A stretch of 64,000 nt of DNA from positions 1 through 64,000 of the forward strand of contig NZ_JAKIKY010000012.1 in assembly GCF_023349185.1 (NCBI RefSeq). The letters run 5' to 3'. The stretch's first letter is position 1; each line of letters opens with the position of its first letter. A program made the position numbers and the translations under genes. The notes beneath the pieces were generated by a model, which saw nothing but the letters and a program-made list of their open reading frames with translations, made no database searches and was not told the origin of the DNA. The DNA comes from Shewanella aquimarina. Its GTDB lineage: Bacteria > Pseudomonadota > Gammaproteobacteria > Enterobacterales > Shewanellaceae. Shown here one piece after another: positions 9,332 to 18,651 of the stretch.

Positions 9332-9865
9332 CTAGTCTTTATCCTGGTAATCTTTGAGCAGATCGGCGCCAGATTCAAACTTCTCCAGGAGATCGTCGTC
9401 TGAGCCGACCGTGGTCTTCATGACATGCTCGAGATCGTCCTCTTCCGTGATGCCCAGGCGATCCATCAGGCGCTCTATCTCTGTCAGCTGCTTCTCTAAC
9501 CAAGCCTGGTCCGCCTCGTTGAGATCGCGACCTTCTTCGAGCATATCCAGCAGCTTGTTGAGTCTAGGATCTTCCTCTAGCTTCAGCAGCTTCTGCTCAT
9601 CGCTCATCTTAGGCGCCTTGGGCTGCTTGGCTACAGGCGTCTGAGTCGGTAACTCCAGCGCGATAGGCTTCTTGCTGCCGTGGCGAGGATCTTTCGCCTG
9701 GGCCGTGCCCGATTGCTTCTGTTGGATCTGTTTTTCGTTATGACGACTGCCCGCTTTATTGCCCGACTTCTGCTTCTTGCCCGTGAGGGCACGGTCTTCT
9801 TTCTTGGTTCTAGGCGGACGTTTTGGCGCATTCTCATTGATCTTGCGCGTTTTCTTACGTGTCAT
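9332..9865 (-). CDS. yihI: Der GTPase-activating protein YihI
   Basis: 177 residues. The N-terminal half is basic and low-complexity (MTRKKTRKINENAPKRPPRT onward, many Lys/Arg/Gln), and the C-terminal half is acidic with the conserved LNKLLDMLEEG and LERLMDRLGITEEDD-like segments. This matches YihI, which stimulates GTP hydrolysis by the ribosome-assembly GTPase Der. The yihI-hemN neighbourhood is the same as in E. coli. Confidence 0.9.
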   Translation of the reverse strand: MTRKKTRKINENAPKRPPRTKKEDRALTGKKQKSGNKAGSRHNEKQIQQKQSGTAQAKDPRHGSKKPIALELPTQTPVAKQPKAPKMSDEQKLLKLEEDPRLNKLLDMLEEGRDLNEADQAWLEKQLTEIERLMDRLGITEEDDLEHVMKTTVGSDDDLLEKFESGADLLKDYQDKD

Positions 9866-9912
9866 AGCGTTAATCTCAACTACAAAAAATCGTGAACCTA
9901 CCTAACTCTGAG

Positions 9913-10581
9913 TCAGATAAGTGAACTTGGGTCGCGTGTTATACCAGATCCTGTTGGTTTTTGCACCAAAATGAGATCTTTCGAGGCGAATAATAGCCTA
10001 AAGTCAGCCTGGGCTGCCAAATATTGGAAGGTGGCCTCCTGATAAAAACTGACATGGGTCAGATTGTTCTTATGATGCCACTTGGGAAAGCCCTGAAGTT
10101 CGGTGAGCAGCTGGGTGCTGATTGCCATCCAGCCACCGGGTTTGAGCAGAGAACAGAGCAGCTGCCACTCTTTACCTGGAAAGCGAAAGTGTTCGAAGAC
10201 ACGATAGCAACAGATGAAGTCGTACTTGAGCCTCAGCAGGGTATGATCCGGAGCGAAGTGTGGATCATATTGGTTGAGCTGGTGACCTCGGGCCATGATG
10301 GCGTCTATGGCCGGTTGGCCTAGCAGTCGCCCGAAGTTGAGTCCAAGTAGTGGTCCCTGAACCTGCTGCTCACACTGAGTGATCAGGCTCGATAAGAATT
10401 GTTGCAGAGGTTTGTCTTTACTATTGGCCGAGCGGTAGCGTTTTACCTCGGCGCTAGGGGGCAGATGAGAGCTGGCATCGGCAAACAGCAGCATGCAGCG
10501 TTTACAGCGATAGATAGCTCGTTTTCTATCTTGATAGAAGGGGGCGGTAGCTTCGCTGGTGCACAGGGGGCATCTTCGCAT
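9913..10581 (-). CDS. Zinc-ribbon class I SAM-dependent methyltransferase-like protein
   Basis: 222 residues. It opens with two CxxC pairs (CPLC at 4-7, CKRC at 26-29) like other small methyltransferases that begin with a zinc ribbon. The middle shows a degraded motif I (LLGLNFGRLLG), then YDFICCYRVFEHFRFPGKEW, a common post-motif of the methyltransf_23 family, and LLKPGGWMAISTQ. The acceptor is unknown. The weak glycine-rich motif I makes the SAM site less certain. It lies immediately downstream of the CsrB-like RNA on the same strand. Confidence 0.65.
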   Translation of the reverse strand: MRRCPLCTSEATAPFYQDRKRAIYRCKRCMLLFADASSHLPPSAEVKRYRSANSKDKPLQQFLSSLITQCEQQVQGPLLGLNFGRLLGQPAIDAIMARGHQLNQYDPHFAPDHTLLRLKYDFICCYRVFEHFRFPGKEWQLLCSLLKPGGWMAISTQLLTELQGFPKWHHKNNLTHVSFYQEATFQYLAAQADFRLLFASKDLILVQKPTGSGITRDPSSLI

Positions 10582-10679
10582 GGCTCGGGCATGACTCTCA
10601 AAGGCTGGGTTAATTGCAGTTGCCTGTTTAATTTACTGTAGGCCAGGTGGAAACAGAAGCGTATTTTTTGTTGGGTATA

Positions 10680-11083
10680 AAAAAAGGCGACAGTATCACT
10701 GTCGCCTTCCAAAAAGTACCAAAGGTACTCAATTCTGATTCCAAGTTTCCTTACTTGCTATGCGACTCTCCCAGTCGGATTCCATCTTATTTTTTAATCT
10801 GCTTTCCATGCATAGTTATTTTCGTTTTCGGTCTTCCAGACGCTTTTTTTCTTTCCCTGTCGCCTTCCTGACCACAGCTTCCGTAGATGGTCTTCTTGAC
10901 ACATCACAATCCATATCGTCATCTTTGACGCCTAATAAACCATCCCTGTTAGGTTTACGTTAAAGTTCAGCAGTAAGCAGTTTAACTGTTTCCTGAACCG
11001 TAAGGAGAATGCTAATTAGCGCATTGGCCTTCCTAACCAATATCCTTACTAAGTTATTACGACCCGACTTCAGATGCGAAGTA
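10680..11083 (-). ncRNA. csrB: CsrB/CsrC-family RNA (CsrA-sequestering), 5' end approximate
   Basis: This stretch has no convincing reading frame. Read on the minus strand it contains about 15 GGA triplets in under 400 bases (only two on the plus strand), many in AGGA/TGGA contexts between short inverted repeats, as in CsrB/CsrC/RsmZ RNAs that bind many CsrA dimers. It ends at a strong terminator (GGCGACAGT / ACTGTCGCC followed by seven T, 10680-10706). Its place between yihI and engB, in the direction of yihI, is exactly that of E. coli csrC. The 5' end is set near 11083 behind a TAATAA-like -10 box and could be off by 20-30 bases. Confidence 0.85.
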
Positions 11084-11283
11084 CTACTCTTATTATTTTT
11101 AGTGAGTGGTCAAAAAATTATTATTATTTTTACTTAACTTTATTCTTATATCTTAAATGTAATCACATACCGAAATCTGTTTATTGTTATTAGATAGATT
11201 TTATACAAACAGTTGGGTTTACCTCGGTACGGGCACAATTAAAACGAAATCTGTGATCTATGTCAAGCATCAATTTTCGGCAG

Positions 11284-11299
11284 TTTACGTAAACGTAAA
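11284..11299. promoter_or_regulatory. Inverted repeat TTTACG-TAAA-CGTAAA, possible operator
   Basis: A 6-4-6 inverted repeat, embedded in the perfect palindrome GTTTACGTAAAC, lies between the cytochrome c4 terminator and the csrB-like RNA. It resembles MerR-type operators in spacing. The regulator cannot be named from this sequence. Confidence 0.4.
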
Positions 11300-11310
11300 C
11301 TTAAGGTGGT

Positions 11311-11337
11311 AAAAAAGGGTGGTATTGACCACCCTTT
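11311..11337 (-). terminator. Intrinsic terminator of cytochrome c4
   Basis: On the minus strand AAAGGGTGGT pairs with ACCACCCTTT and runs into six T, 18 bases behind the cytochrome stop codon. Confidence 0.88.
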
Positions 11338-11354
11338 CACTTTCTAGCGATTAA

Positions 11355-11975
11355 TTACTTAATGCTTGAAATATATTTAGATAGTGCTTCGATATCTTCG
11401 CTGGTCAGCTTCTTGGCAACGTCTTGCATCATGCCGTTTAAGTCGTTGTTACGACTTGTATCATGAAACTTATTCAGCTGGATCTTGATATAGTTAGCGT
11501 GTTGACCCGCGATGGCTGGGAAGCCAGCTGCTTCTGAGCCTTGACCACTTGGACCGTGACAGGCGATACATGCGGTCACGCCACGTACGGCGTCGCCACC
11601 CTTGTAAAGCTGTTCGCCTAGCTCAGGCACATCTTTCACTTCGCTCATTGCAAGTTTTTGTGAAGAGAAGTAAGCCGCTAAATCTTCGATATCCTGATCT
11701 GACAATGCTGCCGCCATTGGGCTCATCATTGGATCGTTACGGCCTTCTTTGCCACCTGTGTGCGCCGCTTGGCGCAGCTCGGTTAGCTGCTTCTTCAGAT
11801 AAGTTTCTTGTTGACCCGCAAGCTTGGGGTACATGTCGATCATGCTGTTACCATCAACACCGTGACAGGCAGAACAAATGATTGCTTTAGTTTTTCCCGC
11901 TTCAGCATCACCTGCTGCTAGAGCCGGAGTTGATAGAGTGGCTAACATTGATAGCGCAATAGCGAACTTTTTCAT
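11355..11975 (-). CDS. Dihaem cytochrome c4
   Basis: 206 residues. A Sec signal (MKKFAIALSMLATLSTPALA) is followed by two homologous cytochrome c domains, each with one CXXCH haem site (CSACH near residue 35 and CIACH near residue 136) and a distal Met region (DPMMSPMA, GMMQDVAKKL). This is the two-domain c4 architecture; the protein carries electrons in the periplasm, typically to a terminal oxidase. It is divergent from engB and has its own terminator. Confidence 0.93.
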   Translation of the reverse strand: MKKFAIALSMLATLSTPALAAGDAEAGKTKAIICSACHGVDGNSMIDMYPKLAGQQETYLKKQLTELRQAAHTGGKEGRNDPMMSPMAAALSDQDIEDLAAYFSSQKLAMSEVKDVPELGEQLYKGGDAVRGVTACIACHGPSGQGSEAAGFPAIAGQHANYIKIQLNKFHDTSRNNDLNGMMQDVAKKLTSEDIEALSKYISSIK

Positions 11976-12144
11976 GGCGTTCCAACTTTTAAGTTAAATT
12001 TTTTGTCCTGAGCTTACGAGAGTGACCTGCAAGCGTGATAAAATATGATTTATGTGATCGGGGTAATATTTTACACGAAATTGTGCAAATGTAAGCAAGT
12101 CTTCGATATTTAAACTGAAGAAATAACAAATTTTGGGGTGGGTA

Positions 12145-12801
12145 GTGACTGATTCTCGTATCGATTTTCGACAGGCCAAGTTTTTGATCAGTGCGCCGGA
12201 TATTGCGCATCTGGATGAGCACTTGCCCGGTGATGTAGGCGTCGAAATCGCCTTTGCCGGTCGTTCTAATGCCGGAAAGTCGAGCGCATTAAACCAATTA
12301 ACCGAACAGAAGAACCTGGCAAGAACCAGTAAGACACCTGGGCGTACCCAGTTGATCAACGTCTTCGCGCTCGATGAGCACAGACGCCTGGTGGACTTGC
12401 CCGGTTATGGTTTCGCGCAGGTGCCCTTGGCCATGAAGAAGAAATGGCAGCAGGCACTGGGGCAATATCTGCAAGAGCGTGCCTGCTTGAGTGGCCTAGT
12501 TGTATTGATGGATATTCGCCATCCACTCAAAGATCTCGACATGCAGATGATAGAGTGGGCGGTCGATTGCGATATCCCTGTGCTGGCCTTGCTGACCAAG
12601 TGTGACAAGCTGGCGCAGAGCGCCCGCATGAAGACGGTCAACGAGGTGCGTAAGACCTTGGCGGACTTCGGCGACGGTGTGAAGGTGGAGCCATTTTCTT
12701 CTCTGAAGGGAACCGGCAAGCCTAAGGTGCTCAGTATTCTCAACGAATGGTGTCATCCAGACTGGCTGGTGGAGGCCTTGGCCGACGCCGAGCAAGAGTA
12801 G
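12145..12801 (+). CDS. engB: Ribosome biogenesis GTPase YihA/EngB/YsxC
   Basis: Start set at the GTG at 12145 (218 residues) because the protein then begins [17 protein letters not shown] like E. coli YihA, and a GGGGTGGG lies just upstream; a TTG at 12133 would add four residues. G motifs are complete: G1 [10 protein letters not shown]3 DLPGYG, G4 TKCDK and G5 SSLKG. It is an essential GTPase for large-subunit assembly. The order csrC-engB-spf-polA is shared with E. coli. Confidence 0.95.
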   Translation: MTDSRIDFRQAKFLISAPDIAHLDEHLPGDVGVEIAFAGRSNAGKSSALNQLTEQKNLARTSKTPGRTQLINVFALDEHRRLVDLPGYGFAQVPLAMKKKWQQALGQYLQERACLSGLVVLMDIRHPLKDLDMQMIEWAVDCDIPVLALLTKCDKLAQSARMKTVNEVRKTLADFGDGVKVEPFSSLKGTGKPKVLSILNEWCHPDWLVEALADAEQE

Positions 12802-12828
12802 CTAAGGTTAAGTGATGTGTGAATAGAG

Positions 12829-12857
12829 AGCGCCTCCAGATTGGGGGCGCTTTTTTT
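12829..12857 (+). terminator. Intrinsic terminator of engB
   Basis: AGCGCCTCC pairs with GGGGGCGCT (one G-T pair) around AGATT, followed by seven T. Confidence 0.88.
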
Positions 12858-12889
12858 ATGCCTGGTATTTAGCTGATAGGAGAGCGGGC

Positions 12890-13010
12890 AAAAAAAATGC
12901 CGAGGGCTACGCCATCGGCAAAAATACATTAGCTCTTTTGGGGAGAAGCTAAATTTCAACAAGACTCAAGTTCTGTTGGACATCGACCAACAGTTCTCAG
13001 TGGCCATAGG
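12890..13010 (-). ncRNA. Candidate small RNA of unknown family, between spf and engB
   Basis: Read on the minus strand the stretch has three hairpins in a row and no reading frame of note: CTGTTGG/CCAACAG (12973-12993), TTAGCT/AGCTAA (12929-12952), and a terminator TGCCGA/TCGGCA followed by eight T (12890-12920). The terminator has no protein gene to serve, since Spot 42 upstream already ends at its own terminator. This suggests a separate short transcript beginning near 13010. No strong promoter was identified; read-through RNA from spf is the alternative. Confidence 0.45.
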
Positions 13011-13064
13011 ATAGCCCGAATCTCACCTCAATTAAAGTATTTGCTCTAAAATAAATTTCAGGCG

Positions 13065-13172
13065 AAAAAAAGCCCCAGCAAGTAACTTGCTGGGGCGCCA
13101 TAATTTGGCATCTCACTTAACGTGAAATAAAAAAGGTCTGAAAGATAGAACATCTTAACCTCTGTACCCTAC
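13065..13172 (-). ncRNA. spf: Spot 42 RNA
   Basis: About 108 nt. The 5' end GTAGGGTACAGAGG and the following AAGATGTTCTATCTTTCAGA and CACGTTAAGTGAG-type segment are nearly identical to E. coli Spot 42, including the single-stranded regions that pair with target mRNAs. It ends in the terminator GCCCCAGCAAG / CTTGCTGGGGC plus a T run. Its position beside polA is conserved. In E. coli the RNA represses secondary carbon metabolism and is itself repressed by CRP; regulation here is unproven. Confidence 0.95.
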
Positions 13173-13179
13173 GCAGAGA

Positions 13180-13208
13180 ATAATACTTCATTGGTCGTAT
13201 TATGGGAA
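13180..13208 (-). promoter_or_regulatory. Promoter of spf
   Basis: A TATTAT -10 box (13185-13180 on the minus strand) sits seven bases before the conserved Spot 42 5' end. The -35 position 17 bases further up reads TTCCCA, a weak match, so an activator or extended spacing may matter. From here to the polA terminator nothing else was recognised. Confidence 0.6.
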
Positions 13209-13425
13209 ACTGTTTTTTGTAAAAAACGACAATAATGTGAGCAATATCTAAAAAAGTGCTCAATAAAGACACAGGTTTTTGATCTGAAATTTACAAAAAA
13301 TACCCTTAAAAGAGCCATTTAGTTTAAAAGCCCACTTAAGTGAAAAAATATTACTATTTTTGACGATTTTTACGGCTCCAAGGGGGGAAAGAGGGGAAAT
13401 CCCATGGAAAACAGGCCTGGCAGCA

Positions 13426-13454
13426 TAAAAAATGCCCCGGCAGGGCCGGGGCAT
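13426..13454 (-). terminator. Intrinsic terminator of polA
   Basis: On the minus strand ATGCCCCGG pairs with CCGGGGCAT and is followed by six T, about 100 bases behind the polA stop. Confidence 0.85.
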
Positions 13455-13553
13455 CTTCTTCTCTAGGTACTGTTTCCTTGAGCTAATGTTTCCTTGAAAC
13501 ATGGCCTCGTTAGAACATTGTTCCTGTCGAGGCTCGTTCGCTAAGCATCCAGT

Positions 13554-16304
13554 CTAGTGGGCCTGCTCCCAGTTGTCGCCAATGCCTGCCTCGGCCAGCA
13601 GCTCGACATCCAGTGACGCGGCCTGTGCCATCAATTCGCACACCTTGATTTTGAGTGAGTCAGCCTTGTTGGCGTCAACTTCAAACACGAGTTCATCGTG
13701 CACCTGCATGATCATGGTGATCTCTCCCTGTGTCTCTGACTCAATCCACTGGGCTATGTTGATCATGGCCTTCTTGATGATATCGGCAGCCGTGCCCTGC
13801 ATGGGGGCGTTGATCGCGGCGCGCTCGGCGGCCTGACGACGCATGGCGTTTCTATCTTTGATAGCCGGCAGGTAGAGTCTACGACCATAGAGGGTCGATA
13901 CATAACCCTGCTCGGCGGCGGCCGCGCGGGTATCTTCCATATACTTGAGCACGCCCGGATAGCGCTTGAAGTAGATGTCGATATATTGCTGGGCCTCGTG
14001 GCGTGGAATATCGAGCTGGCGCGCGAGGCCGAAGGCCGACATGCCATAGATGAGACCGAAGTTGACCGCCTTGGCGCGGCGGCGTTGCTCGCTGGTGACC
14101 TCGCTAAAATCGACGTCGAACACCTCGGCGGCGGTGGCCCTGTGAATATCCTTGCCTTGGGCAAAGGCGCTCAGCAGTCCCTTGTCCTGTGACAGATGCG
14201 CCATGATCCTCAGTTCTATCTGCGAATAGTCGGCCGCGAGGATCTTGCGGCCCTCGGGTGCCACGAAGGCGTGGCGAATACGGCGACCCTCTTCGGTACG
14301 AATGGGGATATTCTGCAGGTTAGGTTCACTTGATGACAGGCGACCCGTGGCGGCAATCGCCTGATGATAGCTGGTGTGTACCCGGCCAGTCTTGCCATCG
14401 ACCATGAGCGGCAACTTGTCGGTATAGGTGCTCTTGAGTTTCGACAGGCTCCTGTGTTCCAGGATGATCTTGGGTAGTGGATAATCCAGTGCCAACTCGA
14501 CCAGTACCTCTTCCGCGGTGGACGGCGCGCCTTTAGGGGTCTTCTTCAATACCGGATAGCCAAGCTTCTCGAAGAAGAGCGCCTGCAGCTGTTTGGTCGA
14601 ACCCAGGTTAAAGGGCTCGCCGGCGATCTCATAGGCCTTCTGTTCCAACTCGTCTATCTTGCGAGCCAGTTCTTCGCTCTGCTGACCCAGCAACATGCTG
14701 TCGATCAACACCCCTTGACGCTCAATCTGAGACAGTATGGTGACCAGAGGTAGCTCAATGTCGGTAAAGACGCTGGCAAGCTCGCTGGCTTTTTCCAGTC
14801 TCGGCCAGAGGTGTTGGTGTAACCTGAGTGTGATATCGGCGTCTTCGGCCGCGTAAGGCGCCGCCGTCTCCAGCGGGATCTGGTTGAAGGTCAGCTGCTT
14901 CACGCCCTTGCCGGCGATCTCTTCGAAGCTGATATTCTTGTGGCCCAGGTATTTCAGTGCCAGGTCGTCCATGTTGTGCTTAGAGGCGACCGAATTAAAG
15001 ACATAGGATTCGAGCATGGTATCGAAGGCCACCCCCTTGAGGGTGATGCCGACATTGGCCAGTATGCTCATGTCATATTTAAGGTTTTGCCCCACCTTGA
15101 GAAGCTTGGCGTCTTCCAGGAGTGGCTTGAGTTTGGCGAGTACCTGCTCGCTGTCGAGCTGCTCTGGTGCACCGGCATAATCGTGGGCAAGCGGTAGGTA
15201 GGCGGCCTTGCCTGGTTCGATGGCAAAAGATAGGCCGACTAGCTTGGCCTCCATGTAGTTGAGGCTGGTGGTTTCCGTATCCAAGGCAAACAGCGGCGCG
15301 GCAGCCAGGGCCTTGAGCCACTCATCGAAGGCTTCCCAAGTCAGAATGGTATCGTACTGGGCATCGATCGCCTGGGGCGCAGGCGCTTCTTCGGCTTCTT
15401 CTTGACTGTCGCTGCCAGACTTATTGTCTAATACCTCGGCCAGCCAGCGTTTAAATTCCATCTCGCCGTAGCATTTGATTAGCTCGTCGCGATCCGCGTC
15501 TTGAATATTGAGCTGATGCCAGTCTTGCTCTAACTCGACGTCACACTTGATAGTTGCCAGATCATAGGAGAGTTTAAGCATGTCGCCATGTTCGGCGAGT
15601 TTGGCCGGCATCGTCTTGGAGCCTCTAAAGCCGAGCTCCGGCATCTTGTCTGGGTTGGCAAGGATTGCATCGACGCCGCCCACGCCTTGTAGCATCGCCA
15701 GCGCCGTCTTCTCACCGACACCGGGTAGGCCGGGAATGTTATCCGCCTTATCGCCTTGCAGGGCCAGGAGATCGATGATCAGCTCTGGGCCGACACCAAA
15801 TTTCTCGCTCACTTCATCAGGGCCGAGGATGGTGTTGGTCATGGTGTTGATCAGGGTGATCTTGTCATCGACCAGCTGTGCCATATCTTTATCGCCGGTA
15901 CTGATCAGCACGGCACGACCTTCCTGACTGGCCTGCCTGGCGATGGTGCCTATGACATCGTCGGCTTCGACGCCGGGAATACAGACCAAAGGAAGCCCCA
16001 GGGCGCGAATGATGCGGTGTAGCGGCTCAATTTGCGTCCTGAGATCGTCTGGCATCGGCGGTCTGTGGGCCTTATATTCGGCATACATCTCATTGCGGAA
16101 GGTTTTCCCCTTGGCATCGAACACCACCGCCATCTGCGTCGGCTTATATTGGTTGAGCAGGCTGCGTAGCATGTTGATCACGCCATAAACGGCACCCGTG
16201 GCCTCACCCTTGGAGTTGGTTAGATGGGGGGGCGCATAGTAGGCGCGGTAAAGATAGGAAGAACCATCCACAAGAATGAGTGGGTTTTCAGCGATATTAG
16301 GCAT
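13554..16304 (-). CDS. polA: DNA polymerase I
   Basis: 916 residues from the ATG at 16304, chosen because the protein then starts [20 protein letters not shown] as other PolA do; the frame is open 14 codons further upstream. Domains are the 5'-3' exonuclease (about 1-290), the 3'-5' exonuclease with an intact DTETTS and YAAEDAD (so proofreading is expected; about 320-510), and the polymerase domain (about 530-916) with [23 protein letters not shown] and [10 protein letters not shown]. The roles are Okazaki-fragment processing and repair synthesis. Confidence 0.97.
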   Translation of the reverse strand: MPNIAENPLILVDGSSYLYRAYYAPPHLTNSKGEATGAVYGVINMLRSLLNQYKPTQMAVVFDAKGKTFRNEMYAEYKAHRPPMPDDLRTQIEPLHRIIRALGLPLVCIPGVEADDVIGTIARQASQEGRAVLISTGDKDMAQLVDDKITLINTMTNTILGPDEVSEKFGVGPELIIDLLALQGDKADNIPGLPGVGEKTALAMLQGVGGVDAILANPDKMPELGFRGSKTMPAKLAEHGDMLKLSYDLATIKCDVELEQDWHQLNIQDADRDELIKCYGEMEFKRWLAEVLDNKSGSDSQEEAEEAPAPQAIDAQYDTILTWEAFDEWLKALAAAPLFALDTETTSLNYMEAKLVGLSFAIEPGKAAYLPLAHDYAGAPEQLDSEQVLAKLKPLLEDAKLLKVGQNLKYDMSILANVGITLKGVAFDTMLESYVFNSVASKHNMDDLALKYLGHKNISFEEIAGKGVKQLTFNQIPLETAAPYAAEDADITLRLHQHLWPRLEKASELASVFTDIELPLVTILSQIERQGVLIDSMLLGQQSEELARKIDELEQKAYEIAGEPFNLGSTKQLQALFFEKLGYPVLKKTPKGAPSTAEEVLVELALDYPLPKIILEHRSLSKLKSTYTDKLPLMVDGKTGRVHTSYHQAIAATGRLSSSEPNLQNIPIRTEEGRRIRHAFVAPEGRKILAADYSQIELRIMAHLSQDKGLLSAFAQGKDIHRATAAEVFDVDFSEVTSEQRRRAKAVNFGLIYGMSAFGLARQLDIPRHEAQQYIDIYFKRYPGVLKYMEDTRAAAAEQGYVSTLYGRRLYLPAIKDRNAMRRQAAERAAINAPMQGTAADIIKKAMINIAQWIESETQGEITMIMQVHDELVFEVDANKADSLKIKVCELMAQAASLDVELLAEAGIGDNWEQAH

Positions 16305-16692
16305 AATTTTATCTATTTTTTCGGTATGCGATGATGGCGCTAGCATGCCATATTAGGGCGATTTCGGCCACGGCAAATTACTCAGCAGCCTGTGGATAAG
16401 TCTGTGAGCTAAAAAAGTTTCAGCGAGTAGGTATCACGACGACGAACATAAGCTGGTGATGTAACTTGTTGATTTATTTTTGTATTATATTTTTGTGTGA
16501 ACTAGGTATTACTTCCGAGTAAAAATTCCTAATTTGTGGATTTATTATTTTGTCATCCATATTAACGCTCTGACTTGGCGAAATTGTTCGGCCTTGTTAG
16601 AGTCGATGAACTAACTTAGCATGAAAAATAATCAGATCAACCCTTTTGTTATTTAGTTGTTAAAACCATTCGGTCTATTAAAGGAGTTTTTA
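16305..16692. other. Divergent intergenic region polA/elbB
   Basis: An AT-rich 388-base stretch separating divergently transcribed polA and elbB. It must hold both promoters. An AAGGAG at 16681-16686 serves elbB. I see no RNA gene, riboswitch or reliable operator. Confidence 0.5.
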
Positions 16693-17346
16693 ATGAAAAA
16701 ATTTGCTGTTTTATTAAGCGGCGCGGGAGTGTTCGATGGTAGCGAACTTCATGAGGCGGTATTGACTCTGCTGTCGCTGACCCAGGCCGGAGTGAGTTAC
16801 CAATGTTTTGCACCTAACATAGAGCAGATGCATGTGGTGAATCATCTCACCGGTGAGGTGGCTGTGGGTGAGCATCGCAACGTGCTGGTGGAATCGGCGC
16901 GCATCGCCCGTGGCGACATTAAGGCAACTGACGAGCTAGATATTCAGGCATTCGATGGCCTGGTGATCCCGGGTGGTTTTGGCGCCGCGAAGAACCTGTG
17001 TAACTTTGCCGTGGTCGGTAGCGAGTGCGAGGTGGCGCCCAGCGTACAGACTTTCATCGGTGAATTTGTCGAGGCGAACAAGCCCGTCGGCTTCATCTGT
17101 ATCTCGCCTGTGATGATCCCTAAGCTCTATGGCGAGAAGGCCAAAGGCACCATAGGCCATGACAGCGAGACTGCCCATGCATTTAATCTGATGGGCGGTG
17201 AGCATGTGGACGCCAATGTCGAACAGATAGTTGTCGATGAGGGTCGCAAACTGGTGAGTACCCCGGCCTATATGTTGGCCGAGAATATTGCCCAGGCCCA
17301 TATCGGCATAGATAAGCTAGTGAAGAAGGTGATTGAGCTGGCGTGA
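16693..17346 (+). CDS. elbB: Glyoxalase-like ElbB, DJ-1/PfpI superfamily
   Basis: 217 residues from the ATG at 16693, which has AAGGAG six bases upstream; the frame reaches back to 16657 without signal. The fold is the class I glutamine amidotransferase-like DJ-1 fold with VIPGGFGAAKNLC and the nucleophile region FICISPVM (Cys). Length and sequence match ElbB (YhbL), reported as a glyoxalase III-type enzyme and formerly linked to isoprenoid synthesis. It is a single gene with its own terminator. Confidence 0.9.
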   Translation: MKKFAVLLSGAGVFDGSELHEAVLTLLSLTQAGVSYQCFAPNIEQMHVVNHLTGEVAVGEHRNVLVESARIARGDIKATDELDIQAFDGLVIPGGFGAAKNLCNFAVVGSECEVAPSVQTFIGEFVEANKPVGFICISPVMIPKLYGEKAKGTIGHDSETAHAFNLMGGEHVDANVEQIVVDEGRKLVSTPAYMLAENIAQAHIGIDKLVKKVIELA

Positions 17347-17363
17347 TCTGAGTTAATTAAATT

Positions 17364-17390
17364 AGGGCCCGCATGTTGCTGGGCCCTTTT
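17364..17390 (+). terminator. Intrinsic terminator of elbB
   Basis: AGGGCCC and GGGCCCT pair around a 10-base loop and are followed by four T; it lies between convergent elbB and glpG and could serve both. Confidence 0.7.
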
Positions 17391-17405
17391 GAGCTCAGCT
17401 TTGCA

Positions 17406-18248
17406 TCAAGCTCGTCGGCGACTGTCGATAAAGCCTTGGGCTAAGCCTACCATCAAGCCGCCGATATGGGCGCCGTTAGCGATGGAGAGGCCAAACATAT
17501 CGGTAAAGCCGAATACCAGCCAGATCAACATAAAGCCTATATAGGCAGGAGGCAGGCCGATTCCTTTCTCGGGACGCTTGACTCCCATTATCCAGGTGTA
17601 GCCCACCACAGCATAGACCACGCCCGAGAGACCGCCGAAGTTGGGACCACCTATGGCATACTGCAGCACATTCGGCAGTGTGCCGGCGATCAACAACAGG
17701 GTCGCCAGCGGCGTGACACCCAGCTTGTTCTCTATCTTACCCCCCAGATACCACCACCAGAGCAGGTTGAAGATGATGTGCATGGCGGAGAAGTGCATCA
17801 GGCTCGGCGTAAATACTCGCCATATCTGAGTGGTATCACTATCTGGCACGGCGCCGAAGAAAGAGAGCGCCTCGAAGATTGGGTTGGCAAAGCCGAAGAT
17901 AAAGCCGAAATAGATTAGCGTGCAGCTCAGCATGACGCTCAGGGTCAAGGGGCCAGCCCCGGACAGGAACTGAGTCACCAGCTGCAGACCAGGCGCGCCG
18001 TAGTCTAGCTTGGTGCCCGTGCTGCCATTCTCCCAAGATGCCTGAAGGTACTTGTCGTCATAGGGATTGCGAACAAAGTGCTCATATTCCTGGCGCGCCT
18101 TGGCATAGTCTTGTTCTCGGGTGACATAGAGAGTGACCCCAAGCTCGGCATGTTGCAGCCGGCAATCTATGCCCTGGCCCTTGAGGTAATCGATCAGCGC
18201 CTGGGCGGCGCGCTCATTGGGGAGACGACCAAGTTCCAACATATTCAC
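17406..18248 (-). CDS. glpG: Rhomboid intramembrane serine protease GlpG
   Basis: 280 residues. A cytosolic N-terminal domain (about 1-85) is followed by six membrane segments. The catalytic Ser lies in GGLSGVVYAVVGY and the catalytic His in NGAHIGGLMVG; the HxxxxHxxxN motif of TM2 is HFSAMHIIFNLLWWW. It cleaves membrane proteins within the bilayer. It begins nine bases behind glpE, the same pairing as in E. coli glpEG. Confidence 0.95.
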   Translation of the reverse strand: MNMLELGRLPNERAAQALIDYLKGQGIDCRLQHAELGVTLYVTREQDYAKARQEYEHFVRNPYDDKYLQASWENGSTGTKLDYGAPGLQLVTQFLSGAGPLTLSVMLSCTLIYFGFIFGFANPIFEALSFFGAVPDSDTTQIWRVFTPSLMHFSAMHIIFNLLWWWYLGGKIENKLGVTPLATLLLIAGTLPNVLQYAIGGPNFGGLSGVVYAVVGYTWIMGVKRPEKGIGLPPAYIGFMLIWLVFGFTDMFGLSIANGAHIGGLMVGLAQGFIDSRRRA

Positions 18249-18257
18249 CTCGGGTGA

Positions 18258-18563
18258 TTAATGGGCTTCGCGCCAGGCCTGAAAGCCGCCGTCCAGGCTA
18301 TAGACATCATCGAAACCCTGCTCATGCAGGTATTGTGCGGCGTTCTGGCTGCTGATGCCGTGGTAGCAGACCACGACTAGTGGGCTATCCATATCGGCCT
18401 CGGCGATATAGCGTGCCAGGTTTTCGTTGTTGAGGTTGGTGGAGCCGGGGATCTGCCCCGCCTCGAAGCTGGCGCCGTCGCGGATATCGACCACCTGTAA
18501 TTCGGCATTGTCTTCCAGCATATGGATGAGTTGATTGACACTCAGGTGTTGAAAAGCAGACAT
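18258..18563 (-). CDS. glpE: Thiosulfate sulfurtransferase GlpE (rhodanese)
   Basis: 101 residues from the ATG at 18563 (AGG six bases upstream), matching the GlpE length; the frame extends 15 codons upstream. A single rhodanese domain with active-site Cys in VVCYHGISS and the closing DGGFQAWR. It transfers sulfane sulfur from thiosulfate to acceptors such as cyanide or thioredoxin. It is co-transcribed with glpG. Confidence 0.94.
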   Translation of the reverse strand: MSAFQHLSVNQLIHMLEDNAELQVVDIRDGASFEAGQIPGSTNLNNENLARYIAEADMDSPLVVVCYHGISSQNAAQYLHEQGFDDVYSLDGGFQAWREAH

Positions 18564-18651
18564 AGTCAACCTGTAAAGCAAAAGAGGGATAGGATAAGTG
18601 TGCAACATGGGGCCGTGAGAGTACAGCCCCGGTTTCGGGTGGTTCGGGGGA

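Noticed and set aside
10647..10963. Short plus-strand frames in the 10.6-11.0 kb gap
   Set aside because: They fall in the GGA-rich RNA on the other strand, have no ribosome-binding site and no similarity to anything known to me.
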